Source: Micromonosporaceae bacterium (lineage in GTDB: Bacteria > Actinomycetota > Actinomycetes > Mycobacteriales > Micromonosporaceae). From it: DNA of 45,471 nt. The stretch's first letter is position 1. Every line of letters begins with the position of its first letter. The translations under genes were made by a program, and so were the position numbers. Location: the NCBI GenBank assembly GCA_009377645.1, contig WHTQ01000033.1, positions 1-45,471 on the forward strand. Direction: 5' to 3'. Shown here one piece after another: positions 7,251 to 15,458 of this stretch. Below the pieces are notes generated by a model. It searched no databases. It had not been told where the DNA came from and saw only the letters and a program-made list of their open reading frames with translations.

Positions 7251-8773
7251 GGTGTTCCTTGCAGGATGTCGGCGGCCTGGTACAGCACCTGCTGCAGGGG
7301 GCCGGTGGTGATGCCGAGGACGGCGCAGGCGGCCAGCCCCGCTCCGAGTGGGACGGTGGTGCCGGCCGGTGTCCGGGTGGGCGCGGCGGCGGCGCCCGGC
7401 CGGCCGGGCCAGGGCTGGGGCCGGGGTCGTGCCGCAGCGCGCGGGCCGGGGTCGCCGAGCAGCATGTGGCCGGCGTGGGTGAACAGGGCGGCGGTGATGA
7501 CGAGCACGAACACCAGCGCGAGGGCGGTGGCCCAGCCCAGCTCGGTGGCGAACCCGGCCCGGAAGATGCCGAGCTCACTGGCGAACAGGCTGAACGGTGG
7601 AAACCCGAGCAGGGCCAGCACACCGAGCCCCACCCCGCCGGCGAGCACCGGCTCCCGTACGGCCAGGCCGCGCACGTCGGCGACGAGCCGGCTGCCGGTC
7701 AGCTGAGCGATCCGGCCGGCGCCGAGGAACAGCACGGCCTTGGCCAGGCCGTGGCCAAGGATGTGCAGCAGCACCGCGGCCAGCGCGAGCCGGCTGCCGG
7801 CGGCGGTGCCCAGGGCGAGCAGCCCCATGTGTTCCATGCTGTGGTAGGCCAGCATCCGCTTGTAGTCGCGTTGCGCCAGCAGCAGCGTGGCTGCCACCGC
7901 GAGGGTGGCCAGCGCCATGACCAGCAGCAGGTGGCGTACGAACGCATCGCCGAGCGCGGCGTCGGCGATGACCTTGACCCGGAGGATGGCGTAGAAGGCG
8001 ACCGCCAGGAGCACCCCGGACATCAGCGCCGAGACGGGCGCCGGGGCCTGGCTGTGCGCGTCGGGGAGCCAGGTGTGCAGCGGCGCGAGGCCGACCTTGG
8101 TGCCGAACCCGATGACCAGCAGCGCGACCGCGATCCGGGTGACACCCGGATCGAGCCCGTCCGCGCCGGCGGCGAGCCGGACCCAGTCCAGGCCGGCGGG
8201 AGCTGGGGTGTGGGCCGAGGCGTAGTTCAGCAGGATCGCGCCCAGCAGGGCCAGCGCGATGCCGACCGAGCAGATGAGTACGTACTTCCACGCGGCCTCC
8301 ACGCATGCGCGGGTGCGTTGCTGCCCGACCAGAAACGCGGTGGCGATGGTGGTGGCCTCCACCGCGACCCACAGCGTGCCGAGGTTCGCGGCCAGCACGG
8401 CCGTGGCCATCGCCGCGAGGAAGGTCTGCACGAGCAGGCTGTGCCGGTACGCGGTCCGGGCGGTGGCGGGTCCGGCGCGGATTTCGGCGGCCAGGTAGGC
8501 GGGGCTGGCCGCGGTCGCCAGCAGGGCGATCACGCCGATCACGATTAGCATGTACGCGCTCAGCGCGTCGACCCGCAGCAGCCCGCCCAGGCTGGTGTGC
8601 GGCCCGGAACCGGTCACGAGGGTCGCGAGGCCGATGCCGGCGGCGAGCATGCCGCCGGCGCAGACCGTGCCGAGCCATCGGGTCGGGCCACGCCAGCCGA
8701 ACAGCGCGTAGCCGGCGGCGCCGAGCACCGGCGCCAGCACCGGGACGGTCACCAGTAGGGAAGAGGGTGTCAT
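7247..8773 (-). CDS. HyfF/HycQ-like antiporter-type membrane subunit
   Basis: This 508-residue membrane protein is of the NuoL/M/N (Mrp antiporter-like) family, with about 14 predicted helices. The family core LAPLHTWLPDAHSQAPAPVS and the following LMSGVLLAVAFYAILR are present, as is the YKRMLAYHSMEHMG segment, which matches the 'YSSIEHMG' region of HyfF. Subunits of this type are thought to carry ions through the membrane. The ATG at 8773 overlaps the stop of the preceding gene as ATGA; its own stop overlaps the next start in the same way, so the subunits are probably made in step. In position it matches M. tuberculosis hycQ (Rv0086). Confidence 0.88.
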   Translation of the reverse strand: MTPSSLLVTVPVLAPVLGAAGYALFGWRGPTRWLGTVCAGGMLAAGIGLATLVTGSGPHTSLGGLLRVDALSAYMLIVIGVIALLATAASPAYLAAEIRAGPATARTAYRHSLLVQTFLAAMATAVLAANLGTLWVAVEATTIATAFLVGQQRTRACVEAAWKYVLICSVGIALALLGAILLNYASAHTPAPAGLDWVRLAAGADGLDPGVTRIAVALLVIGFGTKVGLAPLHTWLPDAHSQAPAPVSALMSGVLLAVAFYAILRVKVIADAALGDAFVRHLLLVMALATLAVAATLLLAQRDYKRMLAYHSMEHMGLLALGTAAGSRLALAAVLLHILGHGLAKAVLFLGAGRIAQLTGSRLVADVRGLAVREPVLAGGVGLGVLALLGFPPFSLFASELGIFRAGFATELGWATALALVFVLVITAALFTHAGHMLLGDPGPRAAARPRPQPWPGRPGAAAAPTRTPAGTTVPLGAGLAACAVLGITTGPLQQVLYQAADILQGTP

Positions 8774-9447
8774 GTGTCGCGTAGCTCCGTGAGGTCGTCC
8801 AGGTCGGTGTCGCCGAAGGCCGCCTGCATGCGGGTGGTCAGCACCTGCAGCACGAGAACAGCGAACAGCACGTCGAGGGACACGCCCAGCTCGACGATGA
8901 GTGGGACCTCGGCGGTGGTCAGGAACGCGGCGGCGGTGATGCCGTTGTCGATCAGCAGGAAGCCGATCACCTGCGACACCGCGCGGCGGCGGGTAATCAG
9001 CACGAAGAACCCGACCAGCACGACCGTGAGACCGACCGGGACCGCCCGGGTCACCGGCGAGGGCGACAGCGTTATCAACGGTTGCGCCACCGCGTAGGCG
9101 AGCAGGGTGAGCACCGCCGCGGCGAGCAGCGAAGCGGCGACGTTGACCAGCGGGCTGGTCTCCCGCGCCGGGCCGGCGGCCGGCATGGCTCGCCGCACCA
9201 GCCAGGGCAGCCCGATCGCCCGCAAGGCCAGGACACCCACGGCGAGCAGGGCGAGCTCGAGCGACCGCTGCTCCACGGCGAGGACGGCCACGATGCCGGC
9301 CAAAGCGACCCCCTGCAGGGCGAAGACCCGTACGATCGCCGCGAGCTGCCGGCGCCACAGCACCACCACGGCGGCGAGCAGGAACGCTCCGCAGGACAGG
9401 TACAGCAGCTGCACGCTGAGGCTGGACAGGGCGGCGGTATCGGTCAC
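8770..9447 (-). CDS. HyfE/HycP-like membrane subunit
   Basis: This 225-residue protein has about seven hydrophobic helices and is of the HyfE family, a NuoK-related membrane subunit of group 4 hydrogenase-type complexes. The conserved segment SQVIGFLLIDNGITAAAFL carries the polar residues typical of the family in a membrane helix. It starts 10 bp after the hycD-like gene and its stop overlaps the next start as ATGA. It occupies the position of hycP (Rv0085) in M. tuberculosis. The C-terminal acidic tail (GDTDLDDLTELRD) is cytoplasmic by prediction. Confidence 0.85.
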   Translation of the reverse strand: MTDTAALSSLSVQLLYLSCGAFLLAAVVVLWRRQLAAIVRVFALQGVALAGIVAVLAVEQRSLELALLAVGVLALRAIGLPWLVRRAMPAAGPARETSPLVNVAASLLAAAVLTLLAYAVAQPLITLSPSPVTRAVPVGLTVVLVGFFVLITRRRAVSQVIGFLLIDNGITAAAFLTTAEVPLIVELGVSLDVLFAVLVLQVLTTRMQAAFGDTDLDDLTELRDT

Positions 9448-9457
9448 GGGAACCTGC

Positions 9458-10399
9458 CTAGGCGAGAAAGTAGGAGGCGGCGACGGCGAGCAGGGCGAGC
9501 AGGAACGATCCGGCCAGCAGCTCGGGTACCCGGAACAGGCGCAGCTTGGCCATGAATACCTCGCCGACGGCCAGCGCCAGACCCAGCACGGCGACCTTGC
9601 CGGCCAGCGCCGCCACCGCCACCGCCACCGGCAGCGGGCCGGCGAGCGACGCGATGCCCCACGGCGCGAAAAGGTTCGCGAGCAAGCCCAGGAACACGGC
9701 CAGCCGCATCGCCGAGGCCCACTCCACCAGCGCGAGGTCGGGGCCCGCGTACTCCAGCACCATGGCCTCGTGGACCATCGTCAGCTCCAGGTGCGTGGCC
9801 GGGTTGTCGACGGGCAGCCGGCCGGTCTCGGCGATGATCGCGACCGCGAACGCGAGCGCGGCCAGCAGGCTGACGGGGGAGATCACCAGCGCCGGGTCGT
9901 GCAGCGTCGAGGTGACGATGTCGCCCAGGTTGGTCGACCCGACCCGTACCGACAACGCGAAGATGGCCACCAACAGCGTCGGCTCGACCAGCGCAATGAT
10001 CGTCACCTCCCGGCTGGCGCCCATCCCGCCGAACGCCGTACCGGTGTCGATGCCCGCCAACGCCAGCGCCACCGCGCCCAGACTCAGCAGGGCGACCACC
10101 GCGAACAGGTCGGCCACCGGGCCTAGTGGCGTGGCGTTGGTCAGGAACGGTACGACCGCGGCGACCACCAGGGTGGTCGCCATCAGCAGCACCGGCGCCA
10201 GCCGGAACACCTCGGTGGTGCCGCGCGGCGTCAGCGGTTCCTTGCGCAGCAGCTTGCGCAGATCGCGCCACGGCTGCGCGACGCCCGGCCCGGCGCGTCC
10301 CTCCAGCCTGGCTCGCACCTGCCGCATCGCGCCGACCAGCAACGGGGACCCGCCCGCGACCACGACCACCTGCAGGGCGGCAACCAGGACCCCCGTCAT
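9458..10399 (-). CDS. HycD/HyfC-like membrane anchor subunit (NuoH family)
   Basis: This 313-residue NuoH-type membrane subunit connects the redox arm of hydrogenase-related complexes to the membrane arm. Family features seen are QPWRDLRKLLRKEPLTPRGT, then GMGASREVTIIALVEPTLL, and ETGRLPVDNPATHLELTMVH with its conserved acidic residues at the quinone/ion interface. The ATG at 10399 overlaps the stop of the HyfB-like gene as ATGA, which fixes this start over the much longer open frame upstream. In position it matches M. tuberculosis hycD (Rv0084). Confidence 0.9.
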   Translation of the reverse strand: MTGVLVAALQVVVVAGGSPLLVGAMRQVRARLEGRAGPGVAQPWRDLRKLLRKEPLTPRGTTEVFRLAPVLLMATTLVVAAVVPFLTNATPLGPVADLFAVVALLSLGAVALALAGIDTGTAFGGMGASREVTIIALVEPTLLVAIFALSVRVGSTNLGDIVTSTLHDPALVISPVSLLAALAFAVAIIAETGRLPVDNPATHLELTMVHEAMVLEYAGPDLALVEWASAMRLAVFLGLLANLFAPWGIASLAGPLPVAVAVAALAGKVAVLGLALAVGEVFMAKLRLFRVPELLAGSFLLALLAVAASYFLA

Positions 10400-12435
10400 C
10401 GGGTCACCGCCAGCAGCACCAGCAGGCCGACCAGCGTGTAGAAGCCGTACCCCAGATACCGGTGCACGCTGCCGTTGGCTAGCCCCCGCCCGGCCTGACC
10501 CCACGCGTCTACCAGCCTGAGGACGGGCTGGTAGAGCCGCCGCTCGATGCGGTCCGGCACCCGAGCCCGGTACTCGACGCTGTCCACAAGGTACCGTGAC
10601 TCCTGGACATGCGTGACGTCGACGTCGAGCTCGGGGGCCAGCACATCGTCGAAGACCCGCTGTAGCGGCTCCGCGAAAGACGTCGCCGTGTACTCCATCC
10701 GGGCCGACAGCGGCCCGGCGCCGCAGTCCCACAACCGTGCCTGGCGGCGAGTTCGGCGGTCGGCCACGAACCGAAGCAGCAGCACCACTGCCAGCGCGGC
10801 CACCAGCAGCGCCGCCGCGAGCAGCAGCGGCGACAGACTGCCCGCCACTGCCACCAGACGGAGCGTCAGCGCGCCCTGCGCGGCCGGAGAGTCGAGCAGC
10901 GGACCCGCCGCGCCGACCACCGGGGCCAGCGCGGGTACGAGGACGGTCGGCGCCAGCGCGAGCGCCACGCACGCCGCGCCGGCCAGGCCCATCGCGCCGA
11001 TCATGGTCGGCCCGCTTTCCGTGGCGTTCTCCGCGGCCGCGCTGCGTGGCCGGGCCAGGAACCCGACCCCGAACGCCTTCACGAAACTCGCCACCGCCAG
11101 CCCGGCGGTGAGCGCGACCGCGGCCACCGCCACCGGCATCGTCACCGCGAACGCCACCCCACCGGCCGCCACGCCATGGATCAGGCCCTGCAACAGCAGC
11201 CACTCACTCACGAACGCGGCGCCCAGTGGAAGCGCGGAGGCGGCCAACGCTCCGAGCCCGAACAGCAACGTGGTGGCCGGCATCCGGGCGCGAAGCCCGC
11301 CCAGCTCGTCCAGGTCCCGGGTGCCGGTCGCGTGCAGCACCGAGCCGGCCGACAGGAACAGCAGCGTCTTGAACGCCGCATGGTTGACCACATGCAACAG
11401 GGCCGCCGCCATGGCCAGCCCCGCCAGCACCTGGTTGCCGGCCGCCGCGAACATGCCGGCGGCGCCGACGCCGACCAGCACCAGCCCCATGTTCTCGGTC
11501 GTGGAGTAGCCCAACAGCCGCTTCAGGTCGGTGCTCATCGCCGCCTGCAGGATTCCGTACACCGCGGAGACCGCGCCGAGCGTGAGGACGAGCACCCACC
11601 ACCACCGCGAGCCCACGCCGAGCAGGTCGAAACCGACCCGCACGATCCCGTACACGCCGAGGTTCACCATCGCCGCCGACATCAGCGCCGACACATGACT
11701 GGGCGCCTCCGGATGAGCCCGCGGCAGCCACACATGCAGCGGCACCACACCAGACTTCGAAGCGAACCCGATCAACGTGGCCACGAACACCACGCCGCGC
11801 ACCAGCGGACTCAGCTCGCCCGCCGCATCGCGCAACGCGGCAAAGCTGCCGCCCGGCGCGTGCGCGGCGAACAGCACCAACCCGACCAGGATGGCCACCA
11901 TCCCCAGGTGGGTCATGACCGCGTACCACAGCCCGGCCTGCGCCACCGCCGGCCGCCGCCGGTGCTCGGCCAGCACCAGCAGCAGCGAGGTCACCGCCAT
12001 CAGCTCCCAGCACACCAGAAACGTGCCGATGCTCGCCGCGGCCGGCACCAGCAGCATCGCGGCCACGAACAGCGGATACACCACCTGGAAGGCCCGCCTG
12101 TGCAGGCCGCTGCCGCCGCGCCCCTGAGGGCTGGTGTAGCCGATCCCGAAGACCGCCGCGGCCACGGCAACGCCCCCGACAGCCGCCATGAACAGCCCAC
12201 CGAGCGGGTCGAGGACCAGCCGGATACCGAACAACGGCAGCAGATCAGGCAGCGTCACCGCCAACCGGTGGCCGGCCATACCCGCGACGCCGGCCACCAC
12301 ACCAGCCGCGCCGCTGACCGCGGCCAGCAGACCGACCAGCAACGGGCGGACCCGATCCGGGCACACCAGCGCGGTCACGCTAGCCACCGCAGCCGCCCCG
12401 AGCGACAGCCCAAGACCGACAGCCGCCGGGTTCAC
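10396..12435 (-). CDS. HyfB-like large membrane subunit (NuoL family)
   Basis: This 679-residue membrane protein is of the NuoL/HyfB type. The GTG at 12435 overlaps the stop of the small-subunit gene (GTGA); the longer open frame is Gly/Arg-rich noise antisense to or overlapping that gene. The antiporter core reads SGVVPLHVWLPRAHPEAPSH then VSALMSAAMVNLGVYGIVRVG, and LLGYSTTENMGLVLVGVG follows. A C-terminal extension (LWDCGAGPLSARMEYTATSF, then ...PDRIERRLYQPVLRLVDAWG) is typical of HyfB/HycC. It would form part of the ion-translocating arm. It is equivalent in position to M. tuberculosis Rv0083. Confidence 0.9.
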   Translation of the reverse strand: MNPAAVGLGLSLGAAAVASVTALVCPDRVRPLLVGLLAAVSGAAGVVAGVAGMAGHRLAVTLPDLLPLFGIRLVLDPLGGLFMAAVGGVAVAAAVFGIGYTSPQGRGGSGLHRRAFQVVYPLFVAAMLLVPAAASIGTFLVCWELMAVTSLLLVLAEHRRRPAVAQAGLWYAVMTHLGMVAILVGLVLFAAHAPGGSFAALRDAAGELSPLVRGVVFVATLIGFASKSGVVPLHVWLPRAHPEAPSHVSALMSAAMVNLGVYGIVRVGFDLLGVGSRWWWVLVLTLGAVSAVYGILQAAMSTDLKRLLGYSTTENMGLVLVGVGAAGMFAAAGNQVLAGLAMAAALLHVVNHAAFKTLLFLSAGSVLHATGTRDLDELGGLRARMPATTLLFGLGALAASALPLGAAFVSEWLLLQGLIHGVAAGGVAFAVTMPVAVAAVALTAGLAVASFVKAFGVGFLARPRSAAAENATESGPTMIGAMGLAGAACVALALAPTVLVPALAPVVGAAGPLLDSPAAQGALTLRLVAVAGSLSPLLLAAALLVAALAVVLLLRFVADRRTRRQARLWDCGAGPLSARMEYTATSFAEPLQRVFDDVLAPELDVDVTHVQESRYLVDSVEYRARVPDRIERRLYQPVLRLVDAWGQAGRGLANGSVHRYLGYGFYTLVGLLVLLAVTR

Positions 12436-12911
12436 CGGCCGGTCAACCCGCGCACCACCGCCACGATCGCCTCCGGCGCAGGTGGACATCCCGGCACCTG
12501 CACATCGACCGGCACCACATCGGCCACCGCGCCGGCCACCCCGTAGGCGCCGGCGAACACGCCACAGTTGCGGGCACAATCCCCCACCGCAACCACCCGT
12601 CTCGGCTCCGGCACCGCCTCGTAGGTACGGCGCAGCGGCTCGGCCATGTTGCGGGTCACCGGACCCGTCACCAGCAGCGCGTCCGCGTGCCGGGGCGAGG
12701 CGACCAACCGGGCACCGTAACGCTCGGCGTCATACACCGGGCCGAACGCCTGCCCGATCTCGATCTCGCAACCGTTGCACGACCCGGCGTCCACATGCCG
12801 CACCTGCACCGACCCGCCCAACCCGACCGCGGCCGGCGACCGCTCCGGAGGCGGTGGTGCGGGTTCGGCCACCCGACCCAACCGGCGGATCCTGCCTATC
12901 AGCCCCAACAT
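12432..12911 (-). CDS. NuoB-like small subunit with [4Fe-4S] site
   Basis: This 159-residue electron-transfer subunit is related to NuoB and to the small subunit of group 4 hydrogenases. The cluster ligands are present: GSCNGCEIEI (Cys45 and Cys48), VGDCARNCG (Cys112, Cys116) and PGCPPAPEAI (Cys142). The proximal iron-sulfur site thus looks intact, in contrast to the large subunit, which has lost its metal site. An ATG at 12911 follows GGGGAGC. It lies 70 bp after the ArsR gene and is probably co-transcribed with it. No ferredoxin-type subunit (HycB/HycF) is found in the cluster. It is equivalent in position to Rv0082. Confidence 0.9.
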   Translation of the reverse strand: MLGLIGRIRRLGRVAEPAPPPPERSPAAVGLGGSVQVRHVDAGSCNGCEIEIGQAFGPVYDAERYGARLVASPRHADALLVTGPVTRNMAEPLRRTYEAVPEPRRVVAVGDCARNCGVFAGAYGVAGAVADVVPVDVQVPGCPPAPEAIVAVVRGLTGR

Positions 12912-12981
12912 CTGCTCCCCGTACTCAAACCCTGCCCGGTCCCTTGTTCGTAAAAGGGTGTGGCGGAACCTCCACGGCTGG

Positions 12982-13329
12982 TCACGACGGCCCGGCCGGC
13001 TCGGTCACACCGCGCAGGTCATCGAGCAGCTCGGCCTGACTGGCCAGCACCTCGGTCAGAATCCGCCGCGCCACCCTCAGCAGCTCGGCCACCTGCGGGT
13101 TGACCAGCGAGTAGTACACCGCCGAACCGTCCCGGCGGGTAACCACCAGGTTCGCCCGCCGCAACACCGACAACTGCTGCGACAGGTGCGCCGCCTCGAT
13201 GCCCACCTGCGGCAGCAGCTCCGAGACCGCATGCTCCCGCTCCGACAGCAGCTCCAGCACCCGGATCCGCACCGGATGCCCCAACGTCTTGAAAAACTCG
13301 GCCTTGGCCTGGTACAACGGTGTGCTCAC
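12982..13329 (-). CDS. ArsR-family repressor (paralogue 2, heads the hyc-like operon)
   Basis: This 115-residue winged-helix repressor starts at GTG 13329, which follows AGGAGGGGG and is preferred over the frame opening at 13374. The HTH is HPVRIRVLELLSEREHAVSE, then IEAAHLSQQLSVLRRANLVV, and DGSAVYYSLVNPQVAEL forms the wing. No metal-binding cysteine motif is present. It is a close paralogue of the ArsR at 3146-3508. Its place at the head of the operon matches M. tuberculosis Rv0081, a hypoxia-linked regulator. The inverted repeat at 13476-13495, 147 bp upstream, is the likely autoregulatory site. Confidence 0.88.
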   Translation of the reverse strand: MSTPLYQAKAEFFKTLGHPVRIRVLELLSEREHAVSELLPQVGIEAAHLSQQLSVLRRANLVVTRRDGSAVYYSLVNPQVAELLRVARRILTEVLASQAELLDDLRGVTEPAGPS

Positions 13330-13475
13330 CCGGGCCACCCCCTCCTGGCCCGACACGCTACGTCCCCGGCTCACGCGCGGGCACCCCCTGCCACGGCAGG
13401 TCGGCGCGCACCCGCACCGTCACCGCGAACGCCGGATCACCACCCGGCCGCCGCACCACACCTTCCAGCCTCACA

Positions 13476-13495
13476 AGTTGCCAAACTTAGCAACT
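13476..13495. promoter_or_regulatory. Candidate ArsR operator, site 3 (AGTTGC-N8-GCAACT, perfect arms)
   Basis: This is a perfect inverted repeat with 6-bp arms and an 8-bp spacer, in the gap between the divergent ArsR/hyc-like operon and the glycosyltransferase gene. A further partial motif (CGCTAAAAT) follows at once and could be a half-site. The same layout occurs before pckG (3735-3754) and before the small gene at 1894-2184 (2183-2202). Confidence 0.6.
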
Positions 13496-13595
13496 CGCTA
13501 AAATGGTAGCCACACCGGGTGTCGGCACCGCCGACACCACCCCGGCCGGAAATCCCCGAACAACCCCGCGTCCCCGACCCGTGGAGGCACCACAC

Positions 13596-14519
13596 GTGTT
13601 CACCTTCGTGATCCCCGCCCACAACGAACAAGCCAGTATCGCCACCATCGTCGGCCAGGCAATCGCCGCCGCCCAGCCCGGAGATCGGGTACTCGTGGTG
13701 GACAGCGCGTCCACCGACGCCACCGCGCACCACGCCGCCGCAGCCGGCGCCGAGGTGCTGCCCGGACCGCGCGGCAAGGGCGCCGCCATGGCCGTGGCGA
13801 TCGCGAACATCACCACCCCGTGGGTGTGCTTCCTCGACGCAGACCTGATCTCCTCCCAGACCAACGTGCCGGCAGCGCTGCGCCAAGCCGCCGCCTCCGG
13901 CACCGCCGACCACATCCTGGGCGACTACGAGTACGCCGACCCCGGCACCATCCTGGCCAGCACGTTCACCATCTACCAACCGCTGGTCGCCGAGTTCTTC
14001 CCGGAAGTCGGCCACCTGGGCGCGAACTCGCTGTCCGGATATCGGGCCATCCGCCGCCGCTACCTCGACCGGCCGCTACCGGCCCACTTCGGCGTCGAAG
14101 CCCACCTCAACATCTCCATCGCCATGGCCGGCGGCACCGCCGCGGTCCGCCACCTGGGCGTCATCGGCAGCCGGTTCAAGTACAAGCCGGACATGTGCAG
14201 GGAAATCGCCTGCTCGATCCTCGACCTCGCCACCGCCCACCACCGGCTCCACCCCGACCACCGCCCCAGCTGGCAAGCATGGATCGACCAAGGCGCCGCC
14301 GCAATCTCCCAGATAACCGCCACCAGCGGCCGGTCAACCTCCCTAGCACGCCTGTTCGCCGCGGCACGCCGACCAATGCCAGCACGCACACACCACACCG
14401 GCGACACCCAACAGCAAGCCACCGCGTCACCACCACCACAGTCAACCGACCACCCGATCCCATCGGATGGTCAAACCCGCACGCACCCATCCCAGCCTCA
14501 TGAAGCAGAAAGGGTCTGA
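13596..14519 (+). CDS. GpgS-like family 2 glycosyltransferase
   Basis: This 307-residue GT-A glycosyltransferase resembles glucosyl-3-phosphoglycerate synthase, which joins glucose from a nucleotide sugar to 3-phosphoglycerate. Motifs seen are FTFVIPAHNEQASIATIV at the N-terminus, VLVVDSASTDAT, GPRGKGAAMA and CFLDADL, the metal-binding acidic motif. The GTG at 13596 follows GGAGG by 8 bases; an in-frame ATG at 13503 would add 31 Pro/Thr-rich residues and overlap the operator region, so I prefer the later start. The C-terminal ~60 residues are His/Pro/Thr-rich and may be disordered. It is divergent from the hyc-like operon. The acceptor is not certain; other GT2 roles are possible. Confidence 0.75.
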   Translation: MFTFVIPAHNEQASIATIVGQAIAAAQPGDRVLVVDSASTDATAHHAAAAGAEVLPGPRGKGAAMAVAIANITTPWVCFLDADLISSQTNVPAALRQAAASGTADHILGDYEYADPGTILASTFTIYQPLVAEFFPEVGHLGANSLSGYRAIRRRYLDRPLPAHFGVEAHLNISIAMAGGTAAVRHLGVIGSRFKYKPDMCREIACSILDLATAHHRLHPDHRPSWQAWIDQGAAAISQITATSGRSTSLARLFAAARRPMPARTHHTGDTQQQATASPPPQSTDHPIPSDGQTRTHPSQPHEAERV

Positions 14520-14525
14520 CCCTTT
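14509..14525 (+). terminator. Hairpin at the end of the glycosyltransferase gene
   Basis: AAAGGGT and ACCCTTT form a 7-bp stem with a 3-nt loop; the stop codon overlaps the loop and the start of the right arm. A GC-rich palindrome follows within 15 bases. It may be a terminator or simply a stable mRNA end. Confidence 0.35.
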
Positions 14526-15008
14526 GCACCGGGGGCCCCCTCAGCGTCGGCTGACACGGTGGCCGTCCCGCCGACCGTTCGACTGTTGCTCAAGCCCCAC
14601 GACCTTCTCCCGAGGCGCCTCTGCCGGGCCTGGCGGGGATGAACGCTTGACCAACTCATCGAGGAAGGTCGAATGCACCTTGGACCCTAAGCTGTCGACC
14701 GACCACGGTCCGCTGTTGCAGATCTTTGACGTGCCCCCGGCAGGGCTCGAACCTGCGACACGGTCGCCACCTCCGGGTCACGAGACGGTACCAGAGATCA
14801 GGATCCGCCACCTCGCAGCCCGTACGCTGGTTTGGGCAAGTCAACGGTGCCTTCGATGACCAGCGCGGCCGGGCTGAGAGGTGGTGGGGATGCTTTGCTA
14901 TCCCCTATAGGGGCCACCAGCGTCCAAGATCGCGGGAGCTAGTAGAGCGGCAGCGAGGAGACACCGGCGGGGCCGGGCGGACACCACCCGCGTACCCTGA
15001 CTTGGCAA
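14526..15008. other. Intergenic stretch with the right island repeat
   Basis: No gene can be supported here. It contains the right direct repeat with a tRNA-Arg 3' remnant (14704-14761), a short CCCCTATAGGGG palindrome near 14900, and otherwise unremarkable sequence. It marks the change from the island to the adjoining chromosome. Confidence 0.5.
14704..14761. repeat. Right direct repeat with tRNA-Arg 3' remnant (putative att site)
   Basis: Bases 14704-14740 repeat 1699-1735 exactly. On the minus strand, 14761-14731 reads as the last ~31 nt of a tRNA: a T-arm GCAGG-TTCGAGC-CCTGC followed by CGGGGGCA, which fits actinobacterial tRNA-Arg (CCT). The sequence 5' of it on the minus strand does not fold into an anticodon arm, D-arm or matching acceptor strand, so this is a fragment and not a working tRNA gene. 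Confidence 0.7.
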
Positions 15009-15458
15009 ATGACTGAGCGCGCGGACCGATCGAACCGATCCGACCGGTTTCCCCGGCGGGACGGCGACGGGCGGGTGGTCGGCCTGGCTGACCTGCTGGC
15101 GCTCACGGTCGCCGGCCTGCTCACTAGCTTCGCCGTCCTGCTGCTGCTGGACGGCGCCGGTTCGCTGGTCGGCTGGGGGAGCTTCGGGAGCGCCAGCGGC
15201 TGGCTGGCGCTGATCCTGCCGGTGTGGCTGTTCCTGATCGAGGAGCTGCGGGCCTGGCGGTCGGTCGGCGGGCGGCACGCGGTGGTGGTCTCCGGCGCGC
15301 TGGTGGCGATGCTGCTGGGGCTACTGGTCGCCGGGGTCACCCCGGGGCCGCCGCTGGTGTCCAGCGGGGTCGGGGCGGCGGTGGCGGCGGTCGGGTACGC
15401 GGTCTACTGGTTCCACGGGATCCGGTGGCTGGCCCGGCGGGAAGGAAAGAGTGGCTGA
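15009..15458 (+). CDS. Four-helix membrane protein of unknown function
   Basis: This 149-residue protein has a charged N-terminus (residues 1-22, Arg/Asp-rich) and four hydrophobic helices, roughly at 25-47, 55-75, 90-112 and 118-138. No family is recognised with confidence. Its stop overlaps the start of the DUF4229 gene (TGATG), so the two are probably co-translated; in actinobacteria DUF4229 genes often sit among envelope and quinone-related genes, but nothing here shows a role. Confidence 0.65.
   Translation: MTERADRSNRSDRFPRRDGDGRVVGLADLLALTVAGLLTSFAVLLLLDGAGSLVGWGSFGSASGWLALILPVWLFLIEELRAWRSVGGRHAVVVSGALVAMLLGLLVAGVTPGPPLVSSGVGAAVAAVGYAVYWFHGIRWLARREGKSG

Noticed and set aside
7184-8548. 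A 454-codon plus-strand open frame
   Set aside because: It is antisense to the HyfF-like gene, rich in Gln/Arg/Gly, with no domain.
5712-12911. A working [NiFe] hydrogenase or formate hydrogenlyase
   Set aside because: The nickel-binding cysteines are absent, and there is no formate dehydrogenase, ferredoxin subunit or maturation gene in the window.
14731-14840. A complete tRNA gene on the minus strand
   Set aside because: Only the T-arm and 3' acceptor fit. No anticodon arm, D-arm or matching 5' acceptor strand is found.
14860-14960. Possible TPP riboswitch because of a GGCTGAGA-like string
   Set aside because: The other conserved segments (ACCTGAT and the P2 core) are missing and no thiamine gene follows.
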